From RGIG3701 sp017403345 (lineage in GTDB: Bacteria > Planctomycetota > Planctomycetia > Pirellulales > Thermoguttaceae): a DNA stretch of 64,000 nt. The position numbers and the translations under genes were made by a program. The stretch spans positions 1 through 64,000 of the forward strand of contig JAFQOH010000130.1 in the NCBI GenBank assembly GCA_017403345.1, written 5' to 3'. Below, in pieces: positions 45,238-54,877 of the stretch (positions within the stretch are counted from its first letter, which is position 1; every line of letters begins with the position of its first letter). A model generated the notes under the pieces. The model was not told the origin of the DNA and did not search any database. It saw only the letters and a list, made by a program, of their open reading frames with translations.

Positions 45238-46379
45238 CGTTGAAGATCCTGCGGGATCTGGCCGAATGCCGGGAGGATAAAATTTTTTGGAAACTGATTT
45301 TCGCTTCCACGGATGGGAATGTCGATTTTGGTCCGTTGCTGGACGAGCGGAGCACGGGAACCAGAACCTGCGTCTGAAAAACGATTTTTCTGAAGAACGA
45401 GGCCTTTTCCGTCACTTAGATCGATCACGGGCGAGGAAAATGGTGTTTCGATGAAATTCTTCCGCAGCGTCAGCACACCGTCGTGCAGCACTCCCTGATC
45501 TGTGCCGAAATGAATGACGTTTTTGTTTCCCTGGCAATTTGGATCCTTCACGATCCGGTTTCCCAACAGCAGCGTACTGCTATTCGGCTGGTCTGTATTT
45601 TCCTTGGAGTCTACGAGATCCAGTTCACGGTTCGCGGCATCGTGAATGAAGCAGTCCGAGACCGTCAGCTGATGGACGCGGCTTTTCAGATTGTGTCCGG
45701 TCAGTGACCAGCCGATATCGCAGCGTGAGACCACTGCACTGTTCCCTCCGAGGTAGAGATTATGGTTGAAGCCTGCATCTTCCAGCGCACCGTTCCGTAT
45801 GATCCTGCACCGTTCGATCCTCTGGTCGGTGCCCGTCTTTTGAACAGCGCTTCCGTCGCTCATGACCCCCATGTCGTTCGAGCGGATGATGCAGCGGGAG
45901 ACCGTCACGCCGTTTGCCTGCGAAATACGAACTCCGGCCGCATTGTGCGTCTGATTGTGCGCATTTTGGAGGATGAACCCGACCAGCTTTCCGCCGTCTG
46001 CGCCCGCATTAAACTGAACGATCGCACGCGGAATGCTTCCTGCGCCGGAATAGTCGAATCCTGCTCCTTCAAGCACGATGGGATGTTTCGGATCTGCTGA
46101 ACGTATCGTGAGTTTCGGGGTTCGGACAAGAATGTGCACCTGTGTGTACGGTTCACGGCCTTTCCGCGGATAGACGATGATCTCCGTTCCCGGCACTGCG
46201 GCTTGGACAGCATCTTCGATCCGTTCAAAATCCTTTCCTGGTCCGACTTTTAGTACCGGTCCCGCTTCCCAGGCATTTGCGGAGAATGTGAATGCGCTCA
46301 CTCCCCAAAAAACGGTAAGCCGGCAGAAATGGCGTCTTTGCATCGTAGGGTTCGTTTGGTTCATCATGTAGTGCTCCAA
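45228..46379 (-). CDS. Exported right-handed beta-helix protein
   Basis: A 383-aa protein with an N-terminal segment MQRRHFCRLTVFWGVSAFTFSANA of signal-peptide type (possibly Tat-like, two Arg then hydrophobic). The body has repeating short beta-turn units with Asn and Gly (VTVSRCIIRSNDMGVMSDG, VVSRCDIGWSLTGHN), the hallmark of parallel beta-helix folds of pectate-lyase-type or carbohydrate-binding proteins. No catalytic residues are recognised. The downstream neighbours are the minus-strand M16 gene; upstream lies folP, also on the minus strand. The first ATG or the third (MQRR) could be the start. Confidence 0.8.
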   Translation of the reverse strand: MEHYMMNQTNPTMQRRHFCRLTVFWGVSAFTFSANAWEAGPVLKVGPGKDFERIEDAVQAAVPGTEIIVYPRKGREPYTQVHILVRTPKLTIRSADPKHPIVLEGAGFDYSGAGSIPRAIVQFNAGADGGKLVGFILQNAHNQTHNAAGVRISQANGVTVSRCIIRSNDMGVMSDGSAVQKTGTDQRIERCRIIRNGALEDAGFNHNLYLGGNSAVVSRCDIGWSLTGHNLKSRVHQLTVSDCFIHDAANRELDLVDSKENTDQPNSSTLLLGNRIVKDPNCQGNKNVIHFGTDQGVLHDGVLTLRKNFIETPFSSPVIDLSDGKGLVLQKNRFSDAGSGSRAPLVQQRTKIDIPIRGSENQFPKNFILPAFGQIPQDLQRGK

Positions 46380-46408
46380 ATTTCAGGAAATGGAAGTCGT
46401 CAAGTTTC

Positions 46409-47233
46409 TCATTCGATCTCCGGCCGAACGTGTGTGCGGAGGAGCTGGACTCCCTGAAGGACGAGGAGACGGGAGACGGCGTGCGTCGCATCGTCGCGGT
46501 CCATTTCCGGATGCACTTCCAGGATCCTGTTCAGAAAGCATTTTCGCGAATGTCCTGCAAGGATCGGGATCCCCAATTCCTGAAATCGGCGTGCATTTTC
46601 CGCCAGGATCCAGTTCTGCTCCATCGTTTTTCCGAAACCGAGCCCAAAATCCGCGACGAGCTTTTCACGTTCCAGACCCGCTTCCAAAAGAGCGTCCCGG
46701 CGTCGTGCGAGCCAGTAAAAAACGTCTTCCAGCACATTTTCATAGTGCGGAGCCGTCTGCATCGTTTTAGGCGTTCCCTGCATGTGCATGAAGCAGACCG
46801 CTGCGCCGGAATCCCGCACGATCCGGATCATCGCAGGATCGCGCAGTCCCGAAATGTCGTTGAGCATCTCTACGCCGAGCGAGACCGCAAATTCGGCCGT
46901 TTCCGGATGGTAAGTATCCACGGAGAGGAACGGTTTCGGAAGTCCATTTTCGGCACTCCGAGTCAGGATCTCGCGGATCACCGGTCCGATCCTTTCGATC
47001 TCATCTTTCGCAGAGACTGGATCTGCTCCCGGCCGGGAACTTTCTCCGCCAATGTCCAGAATGTCCGCCCCTTGCGCAAGAAGGCGCATCGCATGCTCCG
47101 CAGACTCCCGGACCCCCGTCCGTCCTCCGTCAGAGAAAGAGTCGGGCGTTACGTTCAGGATCGCCATCCAAAGCGGCGCCGTCAGCATGAGCTCACGCGA
47201 ATTCGTCTTTAATCTCAAAATCGAACCGTCCAT
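46409..47233 (-). CDS. folP: Dihydropteroate synthase
   Basis: A 274-aa TIM-barrel enzyme that joins p-aminobenzoate to dihydropterin pyrophosphate, target of sulfonamides. Signatures: MAILNVTPDSFSDGGR, DILDIGGESSRPGADPV, FLSVDTYHPETAEFA, MLNDISGLRDPAM, FMHMQGTPKTMQ and GHSRKCFLNRIL. The start chosen is the ATG at 47233 after AAAAAGGAAAG; the longer frame upstream is basic, disordered and unlike the family. The 5' side carries a 14-bp tandem repeat, each copy containing AAAAAGG (see 47242-47283). The beta-helix gene follows 29 nt downstream on the same strand. Confidence 0.94.
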   Translation of the reverse strand: MDGSILRLKTNSRELMLTAPLWMAILNVTPDSFSDGGRTGVRESAEHAMRLLAQGADILDIGGESSRPGADPVSAKDEIERIGPVIREILTRSAENGLPKPFLSVDTYHPETAEFAVSLGVEMLNDISGLRDPAMIRIVRDSGAAVCFMHMQGTPKTMQTAPHYENVLEDVFYWLARRRDALLEAGLEREKLVADFGLGFGKTMEQNWILAENARRFQELGIPILAGHSRKCFLNRILEVHPEMDRDDATHAVSRLLVLQGVQLLRTHVRPEIE

Positions 47234-47241
47234 TTTCTTTC

Positions 47242-47283
47242 CTTTTTGCGTACACCTTTTTGCGTGCACCTTTTTGCGTGCAA
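47242..47283 (-). repeat. 14-bp tandem repeat directly upstream of folP
   Basis: Three copies of CTTTTTGCGTGCAC (one variant). On the mRNA strand each brings an AAAAAGG element resembling a ribosome site. Copy changes would alter the leader. Confidence 0.9.
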
Positions 47284-47360
47284 TGCCGCACCGCCAGTGT
47301 GCTGAAAACAGAAGCCAAGCCCCGTTTTTTCGTTGGGAGCCGGTGCCAGTGGACCTGGCG

Positions 47361-48257
47361 TCAGTCTTTTCCTTTTTCTTTGACTTTTTGGATGACTTTT
47401 CCGACCTGCCGGCCTGCGACTCTGCTGAGGGCACGGAACATGACGTTTTTCGCATTCGGTCCGCGGACATCCGAAGAGGGCCTCTTTCTTTCCGTTTTCC
47501 GTCCGTCGGCTTTGGGGGCAGAAGCGGTCTCGCTCTTCACTCCATCACCCTCATGCGGAGCAGCTGACTCCGATTGCACTTCCGATTGCACTTCCGAGGC
47601 GCCTTCGCACGATCCGCAGGGCGTTTCAGGAACCCTTTCCTCTGCCGTTTCAAACCGTTCCTTACTTTTTTCACCCACTTCAGCGCCGATGACGTCTTTC
47701 ATCTCCGGTCCAGAAACAGTCTCCGGTCCAGAAACAGTCTCCGGTCCAGAAACAGTCTCCGGTCCAGAAACAGTCTCCGGTCCAGAAACAGTCTCCGAGT
47801 CGAATGGCTGTCCCGTTTCTTGGAGTTTTTCGGCCGCAATGTCGTGGGCATCTTGCTCCGGCACGTCTCCGTTTTTCGGAGTTTCAGAATTTTGTCTTGC
47901 GGGATCTTTCCTTCGTTTGCCAAGTTCGCGCCATGATTTCTGGCGATATTTTCCGCGTGCGAGCGGTGAGTTGAGAAAAACGAGGATGAGCGAAAGGGGG
48001 ACCGCAAATTTCAGGAGGTACAGCTTCCATGAAATGACGGCCGCAGCGAGCGGAAGCCAGCCAATGTCGGTCCATCTCGGAAGGCGAAGTATCTGACGGA
48101 TGAAGCAGGCAGCGATCAGAAAAAGAAAACCGGCTCTCAGAAACGCAGTCGACTGAATGGAATTTCCTTGGTTCATGAAATAAAAATAGCCGCCCACTCC
48201 AAACAAAATGATAGACAGGATGAAAAAAAAGAGTTGGATAAATGGCGTTTTTTTCAT
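47361..48257 (-). CDS. Membrane protein with Ser-Gly-Pro-Glu-Thr-Val repeats
   Basis: A 298-aa protein. Three hydrophobic segments near residues 8-25, 45-60 and 78-97 anchor the N-terminal third. After a charged stretch, five 18-bp repeats encode SGPETV near residues 155-185. The rest is disordered and acidic-basic, ending in KVIQKVKEKGKD. I do not recognise a family. It lies divergent from rpsA and on the same strand as folP. The repeats keep frame, so copy number changes only linker length. Confidence 0.7.
   Translation of the reverse strand: MKKTPFIQLFFFILSIILFGVGGYFYFMNQGNSIQSTAFLRAGFLFLIAACFIRQILRLPRWTDIGWLPLAAAVISWKLYLLKFAVPLSLILVFLNSPLARGKYRQKSWRELGKRRKDPARQNSETPKNGDVPEQDAHDIAAEKLQETGQPFDSETVSGPETVSGPETVSGPETVSGPETVSGPEMKDVIGAEVGEKSKERFETAEERVPETPCGSCEGASEVQSEVQSESAAPHEGDGVKSETASAPKADGRKTERKRPSSDVRGPNAKNVMFRALSRVAGRQVGKVIQKVKEKGKD
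47703..47792 (-). repeat. 18-bp tandem repeat, five copies, coding for SGPETV
   Basis: Perfect unit CTCCGGTCCAGAAACAGT. In frame within the membrane protein. Confidence 0.95.
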
Positions 48258-48495
48258 AATATGGACCTCTTGCGACAGGCAAAAAAGCAGGCAGACCGTT
48301 TCTGCGCGGCATCACTTATTTTTTTATCGTCCCGGAGAGTCTGAGAAAAGAGAATTTTGGAGTGAAATTTTGAATGAAACGGCATTTTATTTCCGATTTT
48401 GAGCAGGATTTCTGATTTTGATGGGATTGAATGCAGAAATATCGTCATAATCGGACATTTTTTGCCAATCTTTTCTTTTTTTCTCTCCCCACCCC

Positions 48496-48523
48496 TTGAA
48501 AAAATCTGAAAATCTGGTATCTT
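48496..48523 (+). promoter_or_regulatory. Promoter of rpsA
   Basis: TTGAAA (48496-48501), 16-bp spacer, TATCTT (48518-48523). The gene-free gap 48258-48632 also holds the leader hairpin at 48600-48620. Confidence 0.65.
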
Positions 48524-48599
48524 GGTTAAATGTAAGATTTTCTTTAGAGGTGATGGTGTGTACCAAACCGGAAAATCGGGCCGCTAACAATTTTGTGTA

Positions 48600-48620
48600 T
48601 GAAGCTGTTTTGCAGCTTCA
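48600..48620 (+). promoter_or_regulatory. Hairpin next to the rpsA ribosome site
   Basis: Perfect 8-bp stem TGAAGCTG/CAGCTTCA with loop TTTTG, ending directly before the GAGGT site 8 nt upstream of the ATG. It could control rpsA translation, as S1 autoregulation does in proteobacteria. Confidence 0.6.
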
Positions 48621-48632
48621 GAGGTTTAATTA

Positions 48633-50441
48633 ATGGTTAATCGCAACTTAGTTCTTGGACTGGACCAGAATCAGAACAACTGGGATGGTGAACTGGATTC
48701 CGCATTTGCCGGCATTCAGATGGAAGATTTGGATTGGGGAGGCAGTAACCTCACCGTCAATCAGATCGTAGAAGGTAAAGTCATTCGCGTTGAAGGCGAT
48801 TTCGTCATCGTTGACGTCGGCTTCAAGAGTGAAGGCCTCGTCGCCCGCAGTGAATGGGAAGAAGGTCAGGAACTGCCGAATCCGGGCGACACGATCCGTG
48901 TTCTGATCGAAGAAGTTGAAGACGGCAGCAACGCCGGCGGAATGCCCCAGATGGATGAATCCAAGGGCATGATCATGCTGAGCAAACGCAAGGCAGAAAA
49001 AATCGAAGCCTGGAAGAAGGTCATGGAATCGGTCCACGAAGGCGATGTGGTCACCGGTACCGTCATCCGCAAAATCAAGGGTGGTCTTCTTGTGGACATC
49101 GGAGTCAACGTGTTCCTGCCCGCCAGCCAGGTCGACATTCGTCGTCCGGCCGACATTGGCGAATACATTGGCCGTTCCATTCAGTGCTCGGTCCTGAAGA
49201 TCGACGAACCGCGCCGCAACATCGTCGTCAGCCGCCGTTACCTCATCGAGAAGGAACGCGAGACCCAGAAGCAGGAACTGCTCCAGCAGCTCCAGCCGGG
49301 CCAGCTCCGTACCGGTATCGTCAAGAATCTCGCCGATTTCGGTGCGTTCGTCGACCTGGGCGGCATTGACGGTCTCCTCCACATCACCGACATGAGCTGG
49401 GGCCGCATCAATCACCCCGAAGAAATGCTTCAGCTTGACCAGGAGATCGAAGTTCAGATCCTTTCCGTCGACTACAAAAAGGAAAAGATCGCTCTCGGTC
49501 TGAAGCAGAAGACGGCTTCCCCGTGGGAAGAAGTCGAAGCCAAATACCCGGCCGGCAAAGTGGTCAAGGGCACGGTCGTCAACGTCATGACGTACGGTGC
49601 GTTCGTGAAGCTGGAAGAGGGCGTGGAAGGTCTTGTTCACATCAGCGAGATGAGCTGGACCAAGCGCATCAATCATCCGAGCGAACTTGTCTCCCCCGGC
49701 GACGAGATCGACGTGGTGGTCCTTTCCATCAACAAAGCGAAGCAGGAAATTTCCCTCGGCATCAAACAGACGAAGGAAAATCCGTGGGAAGCCGTCGCCA
49801 ATCAGTATCCGGTCGGCAGCACGGTCACTGGTACCGTCCGCAACCTCACCAACTACGGTGCGTTCATTGAGATCCAGGAAGGCATCGACGGTCTGCTCCA
49901 CGTCTCCGACATGAGCTGGACCCGCCGCATCACGCATCCGAGCGAAATGGTCGAAAAAGGCCAGAAGATCGAATGCCGCGTCCTCTCCGTCGATCAGACT
50001 CGCCGTCGTATCGCTCTCGGTCTGAAACAGATGACCGACGATCCGTGGGTAAGCGAGATCCCGAGCAAGTACGAACCCGGCCAGCTGGTCAAGGGTACGG
50101 TCACGAAGATCACCAACTTTGGTGTTTTCATCGGTCTGGGTGAAGGACTCGAAGGTCTGCTCCACATTTCCGAGCTGGCTGAGCACAAAGTTGACAATCC
50201 GGAAGATGTCGTTAAAGTCGGCGAAGAACTCGAAGTCAAGATCCTCCGCGTTGACACGGAAGACCGCAAGATCGGTCTTTCCCGCAAACGCGTTGACTGG
50301 ACGGGCGACGTTGAAGAAACCGAGAGCAAAGTCGAAGACGAAGCTCCGCGTGCGACTCCGATCCATGCTGTGACCCCGCAGAAAGACCTGCGCGGCGGCG
50401 GCGGTTCTGCCGGTTTCGAAGTTCTGAAGCAGAACGACTAA
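48633..50441 (+). CDS. rpsA: 30S ribosomal protein S1, six S1 domains
   Basis: A 602-aa RNA-binding protein that places mRNA on the small subunit. Six OB-fold S1 domains are visible. The first two are divergent (IVEGKVIRVEGDFVIVDVGFKS, cut here; VVTGTVIRKIKGGLLVDIGVN); the next four share a GAF(V/I) signature: FGAFVDLGGIDGLLHI, YGAFVKLEEGVEGLVHI, YGAFIEIQEGIDGLLHV and FGVFIGLGEGLEGLLHI. Length is close to the usual six-domain S1. A Glu/Asp C-terminal tail follows the last domain. The leader holds a hairpin before the ribosome site. A terminator follows at 50489. Confidence 0.95.
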   Translation: MVNRNLVLGLDQNQNNWDGELDSAFAGIQMEDLDWGGSNLTVNQIVEGKVIRVEGDFVIVDVGFKSEGLVARSEWEEGQELPNPGDTIRVLIEEVEDGSNAGGMPQMDESKGMIMLSKRKAEKIEAWKKVMESVHEGDVVTGTVIRKIKGGLLVDIGVNVFLPASQVDIRRPADIGEYIGRSIQCSVLKIDEPRRNIVVSRRYLIEKERETQKQELLQQLQPGQLRTGIVKNLADFGAFVDLGGIDGLLHITDMSWGRINHPEEMLQLDQEIEVQILSVDYKKEKIALGLKQKTASPWEEVEAKYPAGKVVKGTVVNVMTYGAFVKLEEGVEGLVHISEMSWTKRINHPSELVSPGDEIDVVVLSINKAKQEISLGIKQTKENPWEAVANQYPVGSTVTGTVRNLTNYGAFIEIQEGIDGLLHVSDMSWTRRITHPSEMVEKGQKIECRVLSVDQTRRRIALGLKQMTDDPWVSEIPSKYEPGQLVKGTVTKITNFGVFIGLGEGLEGLLHISELAEHKVDNPEDVVKVGEELEVKILRVDTEDRKIGLSRKRVDWTGDVEETESKVEDEAPRATPIHAVTPQKDLRGGGGSAGFEVLKQND

Positions 50442-50488
50442 ATTTCATGAGGTGAGACGTTGAAAGACGTTTCATGATTTTCGAAAAT

Positions 50489-50523
50489 CGGCCTGAAACG
50501 TGAGTTTTGGGCCGGTTTTTTTC
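50489..50523 (+). terminator. Likely terminator after rpsA
   Basis: CGGCC (50489-50493) pairs with GGCCG (50510-50514) followed by a T-run; an alternative ACGTTTCA/TGAAACGT stem overlaps it. Confidence 0.6.
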
Positions 50524-50626
50524 TTTTTTTGTTTCAAAATCGCTTCTTTCCCCCTTTTTTTGAATTGGTTTCATGGTATAATCCAGATAGATTTCGGTTT
50601 CATCCTCTTACTCGAAAGGTCTTGCT

Positions 50627-53600
50627 ATGAAAAGACGAACCTACCCGGATACAAAACGCACAGCCCGCCGCCTTACAGTGATCTTTTGTGCCGTTTTGAT
50701 TTTTCACATTTTTTCGTTGGCGGTTTTTGCCGATACGGAATGGCACACGCAGCTAAACGGAGCTGAAGATGGCTTTTGGAAGTATCGGATCCCGATCCGC
50801 CTTTCGATCTCCGACGAACAGCGTGCGGAATTGGAACGCAGAAACGCGGAACTTGGAGAGCCTGATGCTGAAAAAAACGCAAAGGATCTGAAAGCGGATC
50901 CACAGGCTGGAATGAATTCCAAACTTACTCCGTACGAATTCCGTTTTACGGTCGTGACGCCGGAAGGATGGGCTTCTGCCTCGCAGGAAAAGCGTGAAAA
51001 ACTGCTTCCCATGGCGGGACGCCCGGCGGAGGAAGTGCGTGTTTGCGACGAACACGGCGTCGAGTACCTTTTCTCGATCTTGGATCCTCAGCGGGTCCCG
51101 CAGACGAAAGGATGCCTGCGTCCAGATTCCAGTCTGACGATCCCGATCGAGCTGACAACGATCCCGCAGGAAACGACTTTTTACGTTTACTTCGGCAATC
51201 CCAAAGCGTGGGAGCTTCCGGACTGGTGGTCGGTACGTACTTTTTTTAATGGAAATTTTGAGGAAGGGGAACTTAAAGTAAGCGGCTGGGATCTGGATGT
51301 GAGTGACGCGGAACATCAGATCTTCAGAACGGACGAGTTGGCAAAAGAAGGACGTTTTTCCATCAAGACCATCGTGGCAAAAGGAGCAGAGCACACATGG
51401 ATCGGTGCGCGTCAGAGTGCCGTGCCGGTGAAGCCCGGTCAGCGATGGCGCATGACGGGCTGGACGAAAGTGGAAGGGGTCGAGGGATACGCAGGCTGGT
51501 TTTACCATGTTGGCAATGCGGCCAAACCGATGATGGGGTCTGGAATGCTTTACGCTGGTGCCGGGACTTACGATTGGAAGCAGACTTCTGCGGAATTCAC
51601 CGTTCCGGAAGGTGCGGACCGGGTCACGATCGGAACGGTGCTGCGCGGAACAGGAACGGCATGGGCGGACGATGTGCGGATGGAGCTTCTTTCAGATCCG
51701 GGAGCGCACGATCTTGAGATCTCCTGTACGGCAGGAAGTGTTGAGAAATTCCCCTTTTCGGAACTTTATCCTTCGCGCACGCTTCCGGGAGGGACGGAAC
51801 AGTGGGATGCTGTGGAATTTTTCGGCACGGAAAAACTTCCGCGTTTTGCATTCATTCGCATCATGAACGCCTCGGATGAGGTCCGCGTTCCGCTTGTGAA
51901 CGTGAGTGCGTCGCAGATCGGTGTGCGTTGGGGGATCGAAATAGATCCTGCTTCCGTCGAGGTCCTTGGGCTGGACGGGCGTCCTTTGCCTTTCGAGACG
52001 TGGGGCATGAATTTTTTCGTTTCGCCGGAACTGCCGCCGCGCAGCGTCACGTACCTGCTTCTTTGCGAGAAGAAAAACGCAGTTTCCCGAAAAGAGACGG
52101 CTCAAAAGAAACGCGACGCGGTCCAGAATGACTCTGGATTTCCCGGAACTTCTCTTCAGCAGGTCAGTGAGCGGACCCAGAAACTGACGAAAGAAAATGT
52201 CGCGGCACTCACTGCGGTTTTGACGAAAAATCTCGTGCAGGATCCCGGTTTTGAAGAACTTGACGCCGCAGGTCATCCGATCGCGTGGACGAACGGACCG
52301 ACGGGGCCGGGGATCTCGTTCAACGTTCCTGATCCGCAGGCAGAAGGAGGGATCTTGGGACGCCGATGTGCTGAAACTCGTTTTGAGTCGGGAGCCAGAC
52401 CGAGCTGGAACGGCTGGAGGCAGACGATTCCCGTTCAGGCGAACCGTACGTACTTCTGCGGTGCCTGGATGAAATACTTGGAGGATTCTGGAAATCTCAC
52501 GATCCACGCGCATTTTCACACGGCCGATCACCAGCTCTGTGCGAGCGGCGGGATGGTCAGCTGCACATCTTCAGGAGGGGGTGCGAATGAGTGGGCTTTG
52601 GTTTCCGGAATGCTTAAAGCACCGCAGGATGCCGCGTTCATGGTCCTCCAGCTGACGATAGACGCTCCCAAAACATTCTGCTGCGACAATGTGTTCGTGA
52701 CGGAGATGGAACTTGGCGCACTGGAGCGTTTCCAGGGAGGCGAAGTCGGCATTTTCCAGGTCCCGCCGATCATCAAGGTCTTCCCGGATTCCACGTGGCC
52801 GCAAAATCCGGAAGAGCTTCAGACGTACGCATTCCGGACGGTTTCGACCGCGAAAAATGAGGAAGAGACCATTCAGTTTGCGTTCCGCTGGGCGGAGGAC
52901 AAAAAATTCCAGATCGCCATGAGTCCGGCCGTTTCGCGGGACGGAAAGACGGTCCTTCCGACGGAGCTTTTTGCGGTCGGGTACGTTCCGGTGAAGCACG
53001 TGACCAGTTACTACAATACGCGGAAGGCGAAATGGTTCCGCAAACTTCCGAATGGGATCGGACGCGCAGACGGCTGGGGCGGCAGGTGGCCCGATCCGCT
53101 GATCCGTTTCCCGAATCTAAACGCTGCGGCAAATCCGGAAAATCCGGCGAACACGGCGAACACGGCGAACACGGCGAACGCGGCAGATCCAACAAACGTG
53201 GCGGATCCAGCTCGCTTTACGGACCTGAATGCGGCGCGTGCGGCATGGAAAGTGCTGGAAAACGCCGAATATTCGAGCGATTCGGAACGTCTCCGCCGTT
53301 TTGCAGAACAGGATCTTCTCGGGTTCCGCGCCAATGAGACTCGAGCGCTTGCGGTCATCGTGAAAACTCCGAAAGAGATCCCGGCGGGAGTTTACTCCGG
53401 CAAGATCCTCCTTCGGGACATCGAGACGGGAAAAGTCACTTCCGTGCCGTTCTCGGTGGACGTGAAGGATTTCGCGATCCCGGACGAGCCGGTCTGCACT
53501 GCGATCTACGACTGCCGGGCCTCGCACATTGAGTACTGGCACGAATCCAACGCTCAGAAACTTGTGGAGAACATGGTGGACTTCCTTGCGTCGAAACGGC

Positions 53601-54703
53601 TGGCGCCCGACAAGATCGGAGTAGAACCAAAGTTTAAATATGATGCCGAAACGGGGAAATGGACGGCAGATTTCGCGGAATTTGATGCTGCATGCGAGAA
53701 ATTCTTCCACGAGCTGAAGATCCAGCGGACGTACCTTCCGGGCGACTGGTACTGTTTTGGGTGGGGAATGCCGCCGCGTGCGCGTCAGGGGATCCAGCCG
53801 TACGAGGGCGAGTGGCCGTTTGAGGGCGTGGACCGAAGTCAGCTGAGGCCGGAATTCAAAAAGGTCTACCAAGACAAACTGCGTCTTTTCTGGGATCACC
53901 TGAAAGAGAAAGGCTGGGACGAGCATTTCGTTCTTTACATTTCGGACGAACCGTTCTATTATCAGCCGCACATCATCACGCAGATGATCGCGTGCTGCGA
54001 GATGATCCACGAAGTCGATCCGAACATTCCGATCTACTCCAGCACATGGGGACACGTTCCGGAATGGGACGGGCACATTAATGTCTGGGGGATCGGGCAC
54101 TACGGCCGGGTCCCGGAAGAGCAGATCCGAAAATCGAAAGCGCGCGGTGACCGGATCTGGTGGACGACCAACGGTCAGATGTGCACTGACACGCCGTACT
54201 GCGCCTCGGAACGCATGCTTCCCTACTGGTGCATGAAATACGGTGCAGACGCCTACGAATTCTGGGGCGCTTCGTGGTACACTTACGATCCGTACCAGTA
54301 CGGCTGGCACTCGTACATTTACCAGACGGATCAGCCTGGTGTGGAATACTACGTGCTCTATCCGAACGGTGACGGATACATTTTCTACCCGGACAAGCTG
54401 CTCGGTGTGAACGAGTTCGTTTCGACGATCCGTCTTGAGCAGGCGCGTGAAGGGGTGGAGGATGCCGCGTACATTCAGATCTTCCGTGAAGAGATCGCGC
54501 GGGTGAAGGCGCTTGAGGACCTTTCGCTGAAGGATGCCGAAACGCTTCAGAATGCGGAAAACACGTTGGCGCGTCTCGAAGACCTAGTCCACATTCCGAA
54601 CGCGGGCGGTCGATTTTCCTCGCACAATTTGCCGAATCCGGAAGAGGTCGACGAGGTGAAAGAGCTGATGCTCCGGCTCATCATGGAACTAAAGGGCATC
54701 TAG
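50627..54703 (+). CDS. Very large exported carbohydrate-active protein with DUF4091-like domain
   Basis: A 1358-aa exported protein. A signal peptide (RLTVIFCAVLIFHIFSLAVFAD) follows a basic start. Residues about 45-220 are a beta-rich DUF2341-like part (WKYRIPIRLSI). Two jelly-roll, CBM-like domains lie near 225-360 (FFNGNFEEGELKVSGWDLD) and 540-690 (LVQDPGFEELDAAGHPIAW). The C-terminal about 450 residues match DUF4091-type catalytic-like regions: DRIWWTTNGQMCTDTPYCAS, FWGASWYTYDPYQYG and a final AREGVEDAAYIQIF helix. A 9-bp repeat near residue 840 encodes Asn-Thr-Ala units. Such proteins are common in planctomycetes, and the substrate is unknown. The stop codon lies inside a 25-bp duplication. 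Confidence 0.85.
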   Translation: MKRRTYPDTKRTARRLTVIFCAVLIFHIFSLAVFADTEWHTQLNGAEDGFWKYRIPIRLSISDEQRAELERRNAELGEPDAEKNAKDLKADPQAGMNSKLTPYEFRFTVVTPEGWASASQEKREKLLPMAGRPAEEVRVCDEHGVEYLFSILDPQRVPQTKGCLRPDSSLTIPIELTTIPQETTFYVYFGNPKAWELPDWWSVRTFFNGNFEEGELKVSGWDLDVSDAEHQIFRTDELAKEGRFSIKTIVAKGAEHTWIGARQSAVPVKPGQRWRMTGWTKVEGVEGYAGWFYHVGNAAKPMMGSGMLYAGAGTYDWKQTSAEFTVPEGADRVTIGTVLRGTGTAWADDVRMELLSDPGAHDLEISCTAGSVEKFPFSELYPSRTLPGGTEQWDAVEFFGTEKLPRFAFIRIMNASDEVRVPLVNVSASQIGVRWGIEIDPASVEVLGLDGRPLPFETWGMNFFVSPELPPRSVTYLLLCEKKNAVSRKETAQKKRDAVQNDSGFPGTSLQQVSERTQKLTKENVAALTAVLTKNLVQDPGFEELDAAGHPIAWTNGPTGPGISFNVPDPQAEGGILGRRCAETRFESGARPSWNGWRQTIPVQANRTYFCGAWMKYLEDSGNLTIHAHFHTADHQLCASGGMVSCTSSGGGANEWALVSGMLKAPQDAAFMVLQLTIDAPKTFCCDNVFVTEMELGALERFQGGEVGIFQVPPIIKVFPDSTWPQNPEELQTYAFRTVSTAKNEEETIQFAFRWAEDKKFQIAMSPAVSRDGKTVLPTELFAVGYVPVKHVTSYYNTRKAKWFRKLPNGIGRADGWGGRWPDPLIRFPNLNAAANPENPANTANTANTANAADPTNVADPARFTDLNAARAAWKVLENAEYSSDSERLRRFAEQDLLGFRANETRALAVIVKTPKEIPAGVYSGKILLRDIETGKVTSVPFSVDVKDFAIPDEPVCTAIYDCRASHIEYWHESNAQKLVENMVDFLASKRLAPDKIGVEPKFKYDAETGKWTADFAEFDAACEKFFHELKIQRTYLPGDWYCFGWGMPPRARQGIQPYEGEWPFEGVDRSQLRPEFKKVYQDKLRLFWDHLKEKGWDEHFVLYISDEPFYYQPHIITQMIACCEMIHEVDPNIPIYSSTWGHVPEWDGHINVWGIGHYGRVPEEQIRKSKARGDRIWWTTNGQMCTDTPYCASERMLPYWCMKYGADAYEFWGASWYTYDPYQYGWHSYIYQTDQPGVEYYVLYPNGDGYIFYPDKLLGVNEFVSTIRLEQAREGVEDAAYIQIFREEIARVKALEDLSLKDAETLQNAENTLARLEDLVHIPNAGGRFSSHNLPNPEEVDEVKELMLRLIMELKGI
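53150..53185 (+). repeat. 9-bp tandem repeat coding for Asn-Thr-Ala
   Basis: AACACGGCG repeats three times with a decayed fourth unit AACGCGGCA. In frame inside the DUF4091 gene. Confidence 0.9.
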
Positions 54704-54735
54704 TTTGCATGAACTAAAGGGCATCTAGTTTGCAT
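54686..54735 (+). repeat. Exact 25-bp tandem duplication over the stop codon of the DUF4091 gene
   Basis: Two identical 25-bp units (54686-54710 and 54711-54735); the first contains the last codons and TAG stop, the second lies just downstream. Confidence 0.97.
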
Positions 54736-54757
54736 TTTTAAATGTTTTGTGTTTCGG

Positions 54758-54795
54758 AACCGGCATTCGGAAGCGAGTGCCGGGCCGGTTTTTTA
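54758..54795 (+). terminator. Terminator after the DUF4091 gene
   Basis: AACCGGC (54758-54764) pairs with GCCGGTT (54784-54790), followed by a T-run. Confidence 0.8.
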
Positions 54796-54877
54796 CTTTG
54801 GGAGGTCTGGACCCCGATTTGGGCTTCATTCCTGCTTTCATTCAGATGAAAAATCAGAAAATTCGGATACTTTACTC

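Noticed and set aside
48648..50366. 572-aa open frame opposite rpsA
   Set aside because: Antisense of a clear six-domain S1 protein; repeating pattern only mirrors the S1 repeats.
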